A DNA stretch of 64,000 nucleotides, from assembly GCA_001898405.1 (NCBI GenBank), contig MKTW01000016.1, positions 143,869-207,868 of the forward strand, written 5' to 3'. Under the pieces are notes generated by a model. It saw nothing but the letters and a program-made list of their open reading frames with translations. It did no database searches and was not told where the DNA came from. Positions within the stretch are counted from its first letter, which is position 1; every line of letters starts with the position of its first letter. Below are positions 35,846-45,463 of the stretch, piece by piece. The DNA is from Sphingobacteriales bacterium 44-61 (GTDB lineage Bacteria > Bacteroidota > Bacteroidia > Chitinophagales > Chitinophagaceae). Position numbers and translations under genes: made by a program.

Positions 35846-37753
35846 GTGTGCCCTGAACTGTGTTGTTGCGTGAATAACAACAACGCAGGTGCTTTGTAAG
35901 AGATGAGGGTGGGCCCCTCGAAATCGCCCTACAGGGGGAGGTTTCAAACCAGCGTATGCGGCTTTAGTTAAGAGCTTTGGTCGTGAGCGATACGTGAAAA
36001 GTCGGACTAGATTCCGGCAGGTGACTATGCAAAAGGTGAACGCAAGTGAACCGTTGATGAGGTACCGAAATATGGAAGATGATGTCAAAACCGAACTCCT
36101 AGACTTGGTTCGGGATAAGCCAGAGGGAAACCTGCTTACTGCTTTGGCGGCATCCGGTATAGAGACGGCACGAGTTGCATAGAGGCTTTTACAAGGAACA
36201 GGGGAACCTGTCGTGGGGATGCTAAGGGAGAAATTCAAGCAGAGAACCTGTAAGAATGAGAGTACCGATGCCCTGCACAGGGACAGATCAGTCTGTAGTA
36301 GTGTTGAAGCTTCTGTAATGGAAGTGGAGCGAAGGGACTGACTTATTCAGCGAATTTAATTTAAACAACTAATGAAGAATTAGGAGGATTTGAAATGAAA
36401 GACGCAAAGTCATTTGAAATTAAGAAACAGCTTGTAATGGAAGCTTACAAGAGGGTAAAGGCCAATCAGGGCGCAGCGGGGATCGATGATGTATCGATAC
36501 TGGACTTTGAGCAAAAGCTCAGGGACAATCTGTACAAAATCTGGAACCGCATGAGTTCTGGCTGTTACCTTCCTGATCCGGTAAAGTTGGTAGAAATACC
36601 TAAAACCGGTGGCGGTAAAAGACCTCTTGGCATTCCAACGGTTGAGGATCGTGTGGCTCAGATGGTTGTCGTGATGACAATAGAGCCTGAGATAGAACCA
36701 CACTTTCATGAAGATTCCTATGCGTATAGGAAGAACAAATCTGCACATGATGCACTGGCAAAGGCGAAAGATCGCTCATACCTGTTTCATTGGGTGGTAG
36801 ACCTTGACATCAAGGGGTTCTTCGATAACATAGACCATAATCTTCTCATCAAAGCCCTGGAAAAGCATGTTAAATGCAAATGGGCGATGTTGTACATCAA
36901 ACGTTGGTTAACCGTTCCTTACCAGTTAGCAGATGGGACGCAAGTGCAAAGAACCAAAGGGGTACCACAAGGCTCGGTAATCGGGCCGATACTGGCAAAC
37001 CTGTTCCTGCACTACGTGTTCGATGAATGGATGAAAAGAAATCATTCTAACATCTCATTCGAACGATACGCTGATGATACCATTGTGCACTGTGTAAGTC
37101 TGAAACAGGCCGAATTCATCCAAAAGATGATTAAGCAGCGGTTAGCGGATTGCAAGCTGGAACTCAATGAGACAAAGACAAAGATTGTGTACTGTAAGAA
37201 GAACCATCGTGAAATTGAATACGATATTATCCAGTTCGATTTCCTTGGTTACACTTTCAGGCCGAGAAGGTCTATCGATCTCCACGGGGAAGTTTTCCTG
37301 AATTTCTCACCTGCCATCAGTAAGACGGCCAGGACGAAAATCTGGGCTACTATCCGGGACTGGAACCACCATTATTGGAACCAGCTTACACTGGAGGAAA
37401 TCGCAGACAAGATCAATCCTATCATTCAGGGATGGATCAACTACTACGGTAAATACAACATCAAAGTGTTGAAGGATATCCTTCAAAGGATCAACATGAA
37501 ATTGTCTCGTTGGATTCGGAATAAGTTCAAAGGGTTTAGAAAGCACAAGACACAGGCAATTCACAGGCTGGGAGATATAGCGTTAGCGAAGCCCGATCTG
37601 TTTGCTCACTGGTCTTGGGGAGTTAAACCCACTGCAAGTCTGCGTAACCGCAAGAAGCTGGCAGTTGGCTGAATAAGAAGAGCCGTATGAGAGGAGACTT
37701 TCACGTACGGTTCTGTGAGAGGTTTGGGGTGCGATTCCCCTTACCTACTCGAT
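35846..37753 (+). mobile_element. Group II intron 2 (complete, inside traE)
   Basis: A 1908-bp intron. Its ends are fixed by the interrupted reading frame: it starts GTGTG at 35846 (matches the GTGYG consensus) and ends ..ctactcgat at 37753 (matches the terminal AY). Domain V is at 37680-37713 (gagccgtatgag ... cgtacggttc, 34 nt). It encodes a maturase at 36395-37672. It is related to, but clearly different in sequence from, intron 1, so the two are not recent copies of each other. It lies in the same direction as the tra operon, as needed for splicing from the tra mRNA. Confidence 0.93.
36395..37672 (+). CDS. ltrA: Group II intron reverse transcriptase/maturase 2
   Basis: A 425-aa LtrA-type protein with RT motifs GVPQGSVIGPILANL (189-203) and catalytic YADD (225-228), then a maturase domain (LEEIADKINPIIQGWINYYG) and no HNH endonuclease. 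A strong Shine-Dalgarno (taggagga) lies 7 bp before the start. The start, motif numbering and total length match the paralogue at 11559. The product should assist splicing of intron 2 out of the traE mRNA. Confidence 0.94.
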   Translation: MKDAKSFEIKKQLVMEAYKRVKANQGAAGIDDVSILDFEQKLRDNLYKIWNRMSSGCYLPDPVKLVEIPKTGGGKRPLGIPTVEDRVAQMVVVMTIEPEIEPHFHEDSYAYRKNKSAHDALAKAKDRSYLFHWVVDLDIKGFFDNIDHNLLIKALEKHVKCKWAMLYIKRWLTVPYQLADGTQVQRTKGVPQGSVIGPILANLFLHYVFDEWMKRNHSNISFERYADDTIVHCVSLKQAEFIQKMIKQRLADCKLELNETKTKIVYCKKNHREIEYDIIQFDFLGYTFRPRRSIDLHGEVFLNFSPAISKTARTKIWATIRDWNHHYWNQLTLEEIADKINPIIQGWINYYGKYNIKVLKDILQRINMKLSRWIRNKFKGFRKHKTQAIHRLGDIALAKPDLFAHWSWGVKPTASLRNRKKLAVG

Positions 37754-37868
37754 CCAGAAGTGGAACCAGGGCGACCAGGATACTTCCAAGGTTGCCGCAG
37801 CATGGTTCGGCAGTTGCATTTTTCTGGTGGTCGTTACCACCATTATCAAATCATTTTTTGGTTTATAA
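37754..37868 (+). CDS. traE: TraE (DUF4134), exon 2
   Basis: 3' part of traE after the group II intron. Read in phase with exon 1 it gives Tyr, then QKWNQGDQDTSKVAAAWFG and CIFLVVVTTIIKSFFGL to a TAA at 37866-37868. This is the standard DUF4134 C-terminus (GD-x-DTSK-x-AA-x-WFG). Without splicing the protein ends at the intron border after ~70 residues and lacks its second membrane span. The next gene begins 12 bp downstream. Confidence 0.88.
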
Positions 37869-37879
37869 AACACTCAGGG

Positions 37880-38311
37880 ATGCAGGAATTACTGAAAGAA
37901 AAGCTACGTGCCTACCTGGTGAGCCATAACCCGGACCTGCTTTTGAAGCTGCAGGGTAACATCAGTATCACCAACTACCTTAATGATAAGGTAGTTGGCG
38001 TACTGCCAATGGCACAACAATTACTGGAAGAAGGTAGACCCGGTTATGTGATCGAGGAATTGTGCCTGAATGCACTTACCGAAGATCTCCGGCCATCAAA
38101 GTTCAACTATATCCAGCAGGTTCTGGAAGATGAGTTCCCGGAGGAATATCAAAAATTTAAGGAAGCCGGTGTGCTCACCTATGAAACGATGAACATGGTG
38201 GAAGCCTGTGCTTCGCTTTTTGAAAGCTATGCGTTCAATGAAGCCAATGAGGGCAATCGTTTTTTGCGCTATGCGATCATTGCCGGAGTACATGATTATC
38301 TCCTGGATTGA
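37880..38311 (+). CDS. DUF1896-like protein
   Basis: A 143-aa helical protein resembling DUF1896, a small family found beside helicases on Bacteroidota conjugative elements. Family-like features are LRAYLVSHNPDLL near the start, GYVIEELCLNALTEDLRPSK in the middle and an acidic tail. The frame is open upstream through the intron end and traE exon 2, but the ATG at 37880 with cagg just before it gives the expected length. It is followed after 39 bp by the methyltransferase-helicase, its usual partner. Confidence 0.7.
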   Translation: MQELLKEKLRAYLVSHNPDLLLKLQGNISITNYLNDKVVGVLPMAQQLLEEGRPGYVIEELCLNALTEDLRPSKFNYIQQVLEDEFPEEYQKFKEAGVLTYETMNMVEACASLFESYAFNEANEGNRFLRYAIIAGVHDYLLD

Positions 38312-38350
38312 AGCGTAATGAATTAGTGAGGGTAAAGAGAAATCAGTGGA

Positions 38351-41300
38351 ATGGGATATTCAGTATTACAAAAATTAAGGGGTAACATCGAGGCCATTGG
38401 CATAGCGCTGAGGCACGAAGCGGGAACGGCATTGAGCCGGGTAAACCGTGAGGTGCTGATGGGCTATGCCGGTTTCGGTGGTATAAAGACTATCCTTTAT
38501 CCAGATGGTCCCAAAGAAGAATGGACCAGGCAGGGTGCCACCGATAGCGACCTGGATCAGCATAAGGATATTCTGGCATTACATGGGCTATTAAGACAGC
38601 ATTTTGATGACCAGCAGTATAAAGAGATTGTGGCATCGCTTAAGGAAAGTGTATTGAGTGCATTTTATACGCCTGCGGTGGTTCCAGCTGTTTTGTATCA
38701 GGTACTTGGTGAAAAAGGGATATTACCTCAAAGGATCTATGAACCCTCTGCCGGTGCAGGCATATTTATTACTGAAGCCTTCCATGCTTTTCCTGAATTA
38801 AAGGAAGTGAAGGCTGTTGAAAAAGACCTGCTCACCAGCCGGATACTCAACACCCTACTCAGTGATAGTCCGGTGCCTGCCCAAGTCATGGCCAAAGGCT
38901 TTGAAGAGAGTAACCATAATGAAAACGGCAATTATGATCTGGTGGTCAGCAATATTCCCTTCGGCAATTATTCAGTCTATGACCCTTCTTATCCCGATAA
39001 ATCCATTTCAGGCAAAATACACAACTACTTTTTTGCCAAAGGGCTTGATAAACTGGCCCATGGTGGACTGATGGCATTTGTGACGACTTCGGCATTTCTA
39101 AATACGCCATCCAATGAAAAAGTCAGGGAGTATTTGTTCAAACGGGCAGATTTTGTTTCACTGACGATCATGCCCGACAACCTGATGACCGATACAGGGA
39201 ATACTCAGGCGCCTACACATCTGCTCATAGTCCAAAAAAATACGAGCAAAAAAGAGATCAGCAAGGACGAGTACCTGCTGATCGAAACAGAACAAAGGAA
39301 GGCAGAGGATGGTTCCTACAATATTAACAGATATGTAGCCGCACATGAAAACCATATTGCCGTCGGGGACAACATTAAGGATGGTAAAGACCAATATGGA
39401 AAACCTTCCAGGGAATACCGGCAAGATGGAACAATAGCAGGCATTGCTGAAAAGTTAAAACACAATCTGGAAACTGACTTCGATGAACGCTTTAACGTCA
39501 GCGCTTTCCAAAGGATCAGCTTCATCAATGAAACAGCAGCGGTAGAAAAAAAACAGTTTGAATATTTGCCCATGCCACCCAGCCAGGCACAGGAAGCAGC
39601 CAGCCTTCAATTGGGTTTGTTTGATGCCATGCCTGCTGCAACCGTCAGCCGTGCCCTGGATTATATCAGTGAAGGGGATGCAAAGATGGTACAGCGCGGT
39701 ACTGCCAGAATGATCAGCACGATCAGTACTACTGACCGGCCTTCACATGAAAGTCTGGTCTTGCTTACTGCTCAATCCCATCAGAAAGGCCGCTATCTGT
39801 ATAAGCTCTATGCCAATGTCAATGACATTGCATTACCTGCAGGCTGGTGTAATGCGGATCAGCTGGATGTTGAACTAAAGGAGCTTTCTAATTCCCTGAG
39901 GCAATTTGACCATCAATACATCTATAGCGGAGATGGTGATTTTAAAAAGATGTTCGCCCTTGAAAAGGATGCTCAGGTATTGGTGTACGGTCTGAAACCC
40001 TTTTATAAAGAAGGAATGCTGTTTCAGTTAAACGGAAAAATCGGTTTGCTGGAACATCTTGATGAAAATCTGGACCGTGGCATTTTTAGTGAATTTCCAC
40101 AACAGGGGCGTTCCAGCTTTTATCAGGATTATATCGGTCTGCGCAATCACTATCTGGCTTTAGATGGCGCTTTGGAAAATCCCAAAGAAAAATGGGAGCA
40201 GATGAATCGTCTGTACGAGCATTTTGTGCTATCCTTTGGGCAACTGAATACGCCTCAAAATGCTGCCTTGATACGTAAGGATGCCGCTTTTGGTCCTACT
40301 ATTCTGGGTTCTCTGGAACGCAAGAGCAATAATGCTTTTATTAAAGCCGATGTGTTATTGGGAACTTTGGAAAAGAAACCACAGGTTTTTCATACGGATC
40401 ATCCTTTGGAAGCACTGGCGCGAAGCCTGAATGATACCGGAAAGGTATCCACCGGGTTTATTGCTGCTGCACTGGAAAAGGATGAGGACCATGTGGTGGC
40501 TGCTTTGCAAGGTCATATTTATCTTGATCCGGTATCTGGCGGTTGGCTTACTGCTGATCACTACCTGAGTGGTAATGTCATTGAAAAACTGAAAGCGGCC
40601 AGCCGTGCGGCTGCCAACTCACCCGATAATCCATACCTACAGGAAAGCCTGGAAGCCATCAGAAGCGTACAACCCGAGCGTATTCCCTTTGCGCTGCTTG
40701 ATTTCAACTTTGGCGAACGCTGGATACCTGCGGACTATTACAGCCGCTATGCCAGTGAGGTATTTGAACTATCCACACAGGTGATCTACTTCTCCTCAAT
40801 GGATACCTACAAAGTAAAAGCCGAGAGGAACAATGTAAAGCTCAGCCAGGAATATGCCATCCGTCCCAAGAGCGGGAAAAATATGTATGGTGAAAACCTG
40901 ATGGAACATGCCCTTGAAAACACGGCACCGCTTTTTACCTATGAGGTGAAGAGTGGCGAAGAAAGCAGGCGCTATCCCGACAGTGAAGCCACTCAACTGG
41001 CCCACCAAAAAATAGAACGCCTACGTCAGGGCTTCAATGAGTGGTTACAGCAATTGCCTGTTGAGGAAAAGCTAAAGCTGGAAACGTTGTATAACGAGAC
41101 ATTTAACTGTTACCGGTTGCGTGAGTATGATGGCAGCCATCAACAATTTCCGGGCTTTGACCGAAAAAACTTAGGCATTGAAAACCCTTATCGTTCTCAG
41201 TACAATGCAGTGTGGCGTATTGTGCAGAACCGTGGTGCATTGATAGATCATGAAGTGGGTTTGGGTAAAACCCTGACGATGATTCTGGCTGCACAGGAAA

Positions 41301-43852
41301 TGAAGCGTCTGGGCATTTGCCAGAAACCGATGATCCTGGCATTGAAAGCCAATGTTGATCAGATCAGGGATACCTACCAGCTGGCTTATCCCGGAGCCCG
41401 CATTATTGCCCCCAATCCAGAAGACTTCAGCCCGGCAAACCGGGTAAGGCTTTTCCATGAAATCAGGAACAACAAATTTGACTGTGTAATTATTACGCAC
41501 GATCAGTTTGCCAAGATTCCGCAGTCGAGGGAGGTTCAGCAGAAGATTTTTACCATAGAGCTTGAAAATGTGGAACGCGATATGGAAACGGCCAGGAGCC
41601 TAACGGGTGAAACTTCCAAGCAAATGCTGAAGGGCTTGGAGATCCGTAAGAAAAATTTAGCGAACAGTTTAAAGTCGGTTGCTAAACTTATAGAAGAAAA
41701 AAAAGACGATGGTATTGACTTCGTAAAAATGGGGATAGATCATCTGTTTGTGGATGAAAGCCATAAATTTAAGAACCTCACTTTTACGACACGCCATAAT
41801 CGGGTGGCCGGTTTGGGAAATGTGGAAGGCAGCCAAAAGGCATTGAATCTGCTTTTTGCGGTCAGGACGCTTCAACACAAGTTTGACAGTGACATTTGCG
41901 CGACCTTCTTATCTGGCACGCCCATCAGCAATAGCCTTACCGAACTTTATCTCATCTTCAAATACCTGCGTCCAAGAGAAATGGAGCGTCAGGGTATTTC
42001 AAATTTTGATGGATGGGCGGCCGTTTTCGCCAAGAAGACTACGGATTTTGAGTTTAGTGTAACCAATGAAATCATTGCCAAGGAGCGGTTCAGGCACTTC
42101 ATTAAAGTACCGGAGCTGGCCTTGTTCTATAATGAGATTACGGATTATAAAACTGCATTGCACATCAAGCTGGATAAGCCGGAGGTGGATGAAACACTGG
42201 TTAATATCGCGCCTACCTCGGATCAACAGCAGTTTATTAAAAGGCTGATGGAATTTGCCCGGACCGGCAATGCCGAGTTGATTGGCAGGCCACCCTTAAG
42301 CAAGACAGAAGATCTGGCAAGAATGCTCATTGCAACCAATATGGCCAAAAAGATGGCGCTGGATATGCGATTGATCAAGGAAAGCTATGCCGACCATCCC
42401 AACAGTAAGGTCAATGTATGCGCAAGGCAGGTAGCGAAGGTCTATCATGAAAGTAGTCCAAACAAAGGAACGCAGCTCGTTTTCTGCGATATAGGAACTC
42501 CAAACACAGATGGGTTCAATATTTACGATGCCCTGAAGGAAAAGCTGGTCAGGGATTTTCGGGTGCCAGCGCATGAAATTTCTTTTATCCATGATAGCGC
42601 ATGGGCAAATCCCAGATTGAAGCCGGGCATGTTCAGGAAGATGAATGAAGGCAAGATCCGGGTATTGTTTGGCAGTACGGAAAAAGCCGGAACCGGCTTA
42701 AATGTACAGCGCAGAATGGTGGCCATGCACCACCTGGATATACCGTGGAAGCCTTCGGAACTCGAACAGCGCAACGGTCGAGGTGCACGACAGGGCAATA
42801 TTGTTGCCAAAAACCATTATGGCAATAAGGTGAGGAACTATATCTATGCTACTGAGCAGTCACTGGATAATTACAAGTTTAACCTGTTAAAGAACAAGCA
42901 GCTGTTCATCAGCCAGATGAAAAACAATAACCTCAATGTACGCAGTATAGATGAGGGTTCGCTTGATGAAAAAAGCGGGATGAATTTCGCTGAATACATT
43001 GCCATACTTTCAGGAGATACCACCTTATTGGAAAAAGCCAAGCTCGATAAACAGATTGCCGTTCTGGAAAATTTGAAAAAGGCGCATTTTAAAGCCGTTT
43101 TTTCTGACAAATGGAATCTTCAAAATATGGAAGAGCGCAGCGAAAAAATTGCTTCGCAGTTGGTACAGCTCAAAGCTGACCAGGAACATTACCATCAGCA
43201 GTTGGTGCATGGTAAAGACGGTACAAAGGCAAATCCCATCCGCCTGGAAGGGATATCAAGTGTAGATGCAGCAACCATTGGTAAACGGATTATCTACCTG
43301 CAACAGCAACAATTGTCCAGTTATGAACCCCTCAGGATCGGCAGCCTGTACGGATATGATCTGTTTGTCCGGCATAATCGAGAGTTGTTCTCTGCACAAC
43401 CTGGGAATACCTTTTATGCCAGCAGAAATGAAACAGGCATTCGCTATACCTATAATGATGGTCATCCCAATTCTGACAACCCAAAACTTGCTGCCCGGTA
43501 TTTTCTCAATTCCATTGACCAGGTAGACAATTTACTGGAAAGGCATATCAGGGAATTTGCCAGATTGGAAAAAGACATCAAGATGCTGCAGCGCGTGGTT
43601 GAAAAGCCTTTTGAAAAAGAAAAGGAACTGGCCGAACTAAAATTAAAGGCAGAAAACCTGGAAAGGGAAATCAGTCTTAACATACAAAAAAGTCAGATGA
43701 AGCAGAACGGTGATGTGAATGAGGTTGAGGAAAGAATCACGGAAACAAAGATCATTAAGCTCGCACCAGAAAATGACGGCAAGAGTTTTTCCATGATACA
43801 ACCTCAGGAAAGTGGAGCGAAGATGAATAAAAAAAAGAAAATGAGGATGTAA
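38351..43852 (+). CDS. Giant DNA methyltransferase-helicase fusion (1833 aa)
   Basis: An 1833-aa two-engine protein. The N-terminal N6-adenine methyltransferase carries the SAM-binding motif EPSAGAGIF (~131-139) and the catalytic NIPFG (~200-204, in place of NPPY). The C-terminal SNF2-type helicase carries Walker A HEVGLGKT (~966-973), the DESH box (~1135), LSGTPISNS, and motif VI-like LEQRNGRGARQGN. The last ~250 residues are coiled-coil rich and end in a Lys-rich tail. Proteins like this are widespread on Bacteroidota conjugative elements and are thought to protect or remodel element DNA, but none has a firmly known role that I can cite. It lies inside the tra operon in a 7.6-kb insert. Confidence 0.88.
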   Translation: MGYSVLQKLRGNIEAIGIALRHEAGTALSRVNREVLMGYAGFGGIKTILYPDGPKEEWTRQGATDSDLDQHKDILALHGLLRQHFDDQQYKEIVASLKESVLSAFYTPAVVPAVLYQVLGEKGILPQRIYEPSAGAGIFITEAFHAFPELKEVKAVEKDLLTSRILNTLLSDSPVPAQVMAKGFEESNHNENGNYDLVVSNIPFGNYSVYDPSYPDKSISGKIHNYFFAKGLDKLAHGGLMAFVTTSAFLNTPSNEKVREYLFKRADFVSLTIMPDNLMTDTGNTQAPTHLLIVQKNTSKKEISKDEYLLIETEQRKAEDGSYNINRYVAAHENHIAVGDNIKDGKDQYGKPSREYRQDGTIAGIAEKLKHNLETDFDERFNVSAFQRISFINETAAVEKKQFEYLPMPPSQAQEAASLQLGLFDAMPAATVSRALDYISEGDAKMVQRGTARMISTISTTDRPSHESLVLLTAQSHQKGRYLYKLYANVNDIALPAGWCNADQLDVELKELSNSLRQFDHQYIYSGDGDFKKMFALEKDAQVLVYGLKPFYKEGMLFQLNGKIGLLEHLDENLDRGIFSEFPQQGRSSFYQDYIGLRNHYLALDGALENPKEKWEQMNRLYEHFVLSFGQLNTPQNAALIRKDAAFGPTILGSLERKSNNAFIKADVLLGTLEKKPQVFHTDHPLEALARSLNDTGKVSTGFIAAALEKDEDHVVAALQGHIYLDPVSGGWLTADHYLSGNVIEKLKAASRAAANSPDNPYLQESLEAIRSVQPERIPFALLDFNFGERWIPADYYSRYASEVFELSTQVIYFSSMDTYKVKAERNNVKLSQEYAIRPKSGKNMYGENLMEHALENTAPLFTYEVKSGEESRRYPDSEATQLAHQKIERLRQGFNEWLQQLPVEEKLKLETLYNETFNCYRLREYDGSHQQFPGFDRKNLGIENPYRSQYNAVWRIVQNRGALIDHEVGLGKTLTMILAAQEMKRLGICQKPMILALKANVDQIRDTYQLAYPGARIIAPNPEDFSPANRVRLFHEIRNNKFDCVIITHDQFAKIPQSREVQQKIFTIELENVERDMETARSLTGETSKQMLKGLEIRKKNLANSLKSVAKLIEEKKDDGIDFVKMGIDHLFVDESHKFKNLTFTTRHNRVAGLGNVEGSQKALNLLFAVRTLQHKFDSDICATFLSGTPISNSLTELYLIFKYLRPREMERQGISNFDGWAAVFAKKTTDFEFSVTNEIIAKERFRHFIKVPELALFYNEITDYKTALHIKLDKPEVDETLVNIAPTSDQQQFIKRLMEFARTGNAELIGRPPLSKTEDLARMLIATNMAKKMALDMRLIKESYADHPNSKVNVCARQVAKVYHESSPNKGTQLVFCDIGTPNTDGFNIYDALKEKLVRDFRVPAHEISFIHDSAWANPRLKPGMFRKMNEGKIRVLFGSTEKAGTGLNVQRRMVAMHHLDIPWKPSELEQRNGRGARQGNIVAKNHYGNKVRNYIYATEQSLDNYKFNLLKNKQLFISQMKNNNLNVRSIDEGSLDEKSGMNFAEYIAILSGDTTLLEKAKLDKQIAVLENLKKAHFKAVFSDKWNLQNMEERSEKIASQLVQLKADQEHYHQQLVHGKDGTKANPIRLEGISSVDAATIGKRIIYLQQQQLSSYEPLRIGSLYGYDLFVRHNRELFSAQPGNTFYASRNETGIRYTYNDGHPNSDNPKLAARYFLNSIDQVDNLLERHIREFARLEKDIKMLQRVVEKPFEKEKELAELKLKAENLEREISLNIQKSQMKQNGDVNEVEERITETKIIKLAPENDGKSFSMIQPQESGAKMNKKKKMRM

Positions 43853-43881
43853 ACTGAAAGTTAACTATAAATAGATGAGGT

Positions 43882-44556
43882 ATGACAACAGACAGCCCTG
43901 GCAGAAAATTACCCACCATACAGATCTGCGAAACTGAGTTTTACGTGGATGCTTATCAGGGGGTATTGATGGAAAAGGACAATATCAATAACCAGCTTCA
44001 TGTAGTGGAGATGATTCCTTGTGATGACCATTTTGAATTCATTTACGATAAGCAGACCAAGGGGATATATGAAGGCATGTGGATAGGGGTCTTACCTGAA
44101 AGCACTGAATATGTCTGGATAAGACCGCTTTCAATGACTGACCCGGAAGGAATGGAACTGCTGATTAAAGACCAGCATGGCCGGTGGTTTGACAACAACA
44201 AGGAATCCCCGGTGATCAAAATCAATGGTCATGAATTCTATGTAGATGAGCTTCGGAATAGCTTCCGGGAGGTAGCTAACAGATGGAACCTGATCAATTT
44301 TAAGCGTGTCGATAAAATCGGAGATCAATATGGGATTTATTTTGACAGCAGGGTTAAAAATGTGGCCTTCCCACACGAAGTGGAGCAGGCAAAACAGACG
44401 GATTCTCCATTAAAGCACCTTATTGAATTTGTTCAGGTGCCTGATGGCCGGGCGTTAGCCCGGATGCTCAACGAATATAAAAATATCAATAATGAGAACA
44501 GCCGCGTTGAAGCAACTCACCATCGGGCAGCAAAAAGGAAAGGCAAAAATATTTAG
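43882..44556 (+). CDS. Hypothetical protein, 224 aa
   Basis: A soluble 224-aa protein of unknown function, with no signal peptide or membrane segment. It has two similar-looking halves: IQICETEFYVDAYQGVLMEK near residue 12 and IKINGHEFYVDELRNSFREV near residue 112 share the pattern I-x-I-x-x-x-EFYVD. This points to an internally duplicated domain. The 142-aa protein at 45789 opens with a similar IDIAGNRYHIDASQDNLL, so all three segments may belong to one domain type. The tail is basic (AAKRKGKN). It follows the methyltransferase-helicase by 29 bp. Confidence 0.65.
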   Translation: MTTDSPGRKLPTIQICETEFYVDAYQGVLMEKDNINNQLHVVEMIPCDDHFEFIYDKQTKGIYEGMWIGVLPESTEYVWIRPLSMTDPEGMELLIKDQHGRWFDNNKESPVIKINGHEFYVDELRNSFREVANRWNLINFKRVDKIGDQYGIYFDSRVKNVAFPHEVEQAKQTDSPLKHLIEFVQVPDGRALARMLNEYKNINNENSRVEATHHRAAKRKGKNI

Positions 44557-44558
44557 CC

Positions 44559-44618
44559 ATGGAAGACAGCATATATCAAATCAATAAAGGTTTCAATAGT
44601 TCAACTAAGGGGGATTGA
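44559..44618 (+). pseudogene. traF: 19-codon remnant of a traF start
   Basis: ATG at 44559 opens a 19-codon frame ending TGA at 44618. It begins MEDSIYQINKGFNSS, which mirrors the start of the real TraF at 45464 (MANSVYQINKGINKS). The DNA is similar too (tatatcaaatcaataaagg versus tataccagatcaataaagg). It ends one base before the downstream methylase ATG. It is either a broken duplicate left by insertion of the methylase gene, or a fragment now acting as a short coupled leader frame. Confidence 0.75.
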
Positions 44619-44619
44619 T

Positions 44620-45453
44620 ATGGGAGGTTCGATAAAATATTTGAATCAGGTTATAGCGGGAGATTGTCTGGAAGTCATGCAGGATTTACCAGATCAGTGC
44701 GTCGACATGGTGCTCTGTGATTTGCCTTATGGATTGTCTGATAATCCCTGGGACCAGGTAATTGACCTGGATCAACTCTGGCAGCAATATTCCAGGGTTG
44801 TCAAATCCAATGGTGTCATTGCCTTGACCAGTTCCGGGGCTTTTACCGGGAAACTGATCATGAGCAACCTGCAGGATTTTAAGTACAAAATTGTCTGGAT
44901 CAAATCCAGGTCCACCAATTTTCTAAATGCGAATAAACAACCGCTTAGAAGACATGAGGACATCTGTATTTTCTATAAACGGCAGCCTTTCTATGCCCCA
45001 CAGATGATACCAGGGAAACCATACCACAGGGGGTTAAGATCAGAACAGCAGACAGGTTGTTATGGCCAGTACAAACCAAACAATTCATCGAGTCCTGATG
45101 GCTACCGCTATCCCTATGACATTGTATGGTATGAGGGGGATGAGATCGATGACTGGTTTTATTGCAAAACCTGCGATCATGAAAAAGAGAAGTCCTTTCA
45201 CCCCACTCAGAAGCCTGTCGCATTGGGGCAATATCTTATCCGTAGTTATTCCAAAGAAGGTGATCTTATCCTGGACAATGCCTGTGGCAGTGGATCATTT
45301 CTTGTAGCTGCGGCAATCGAAAACAGGCAGTTTATCGGAATAGAGCTTAACAGGAACACTTTCTATAAAAAGTCTCAACCCATAGATTTTGCCGAAGTCG
45401 CAAGAGAACGGGTAAAAAAAGCAATGTGTTCAGGGTTGTTCAACAAAATTTAA
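44620..45453 (+). CDS. Site-specific DNA methyltransferase (N4/N6 type)
   Basis: A 277-aa amino-methyltransferase of the beta order: the catalytic DLPYG comes first (D34-L-P-Y37 in MVLCDLPYGLSDNPWDQ), and the SAM-binding region follows near the C-terminus (FHPTQKPVALGQYLIRSY at ~193-210 and LDNACGSGSFLVAA at ~230-243). This is the T-Q-K-P family that methylates N4-cytosine or N6-adenine; the target site is unknown. No restriction enzyme is adjacent, so it is likely a solitary methylase protecting the element. It sits between a traF remnant and the intact traF. Confidence 0.9.
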   Translation: MGGSIKYLNQVIAGDCLEVMQDLPDQCVDMVLCDLPYGLSDNPWDQVIDLDQLWQQYSRVVKSNGVIALTSSGAFTGKLIMSNLQDFKYKIVWIKSRSTNFLNANKQPLRRHEDICIFYKRQPFYAPQMIPGKPYHRGLRSEQQTGCYGQYKPNNSSSPDGYRYPYDIVWYEGDEIDDWFYCKTCDHEKEKSFHPTQKPVALGQYLIRSYSKEGDLILDNACGSGSFLVAAAIENRQFIGIELNRNTFYKKSQPIDFAEVARERVKKAMCSGLFNKI

Positions 45454-45463
45454 TCAACAGGCT

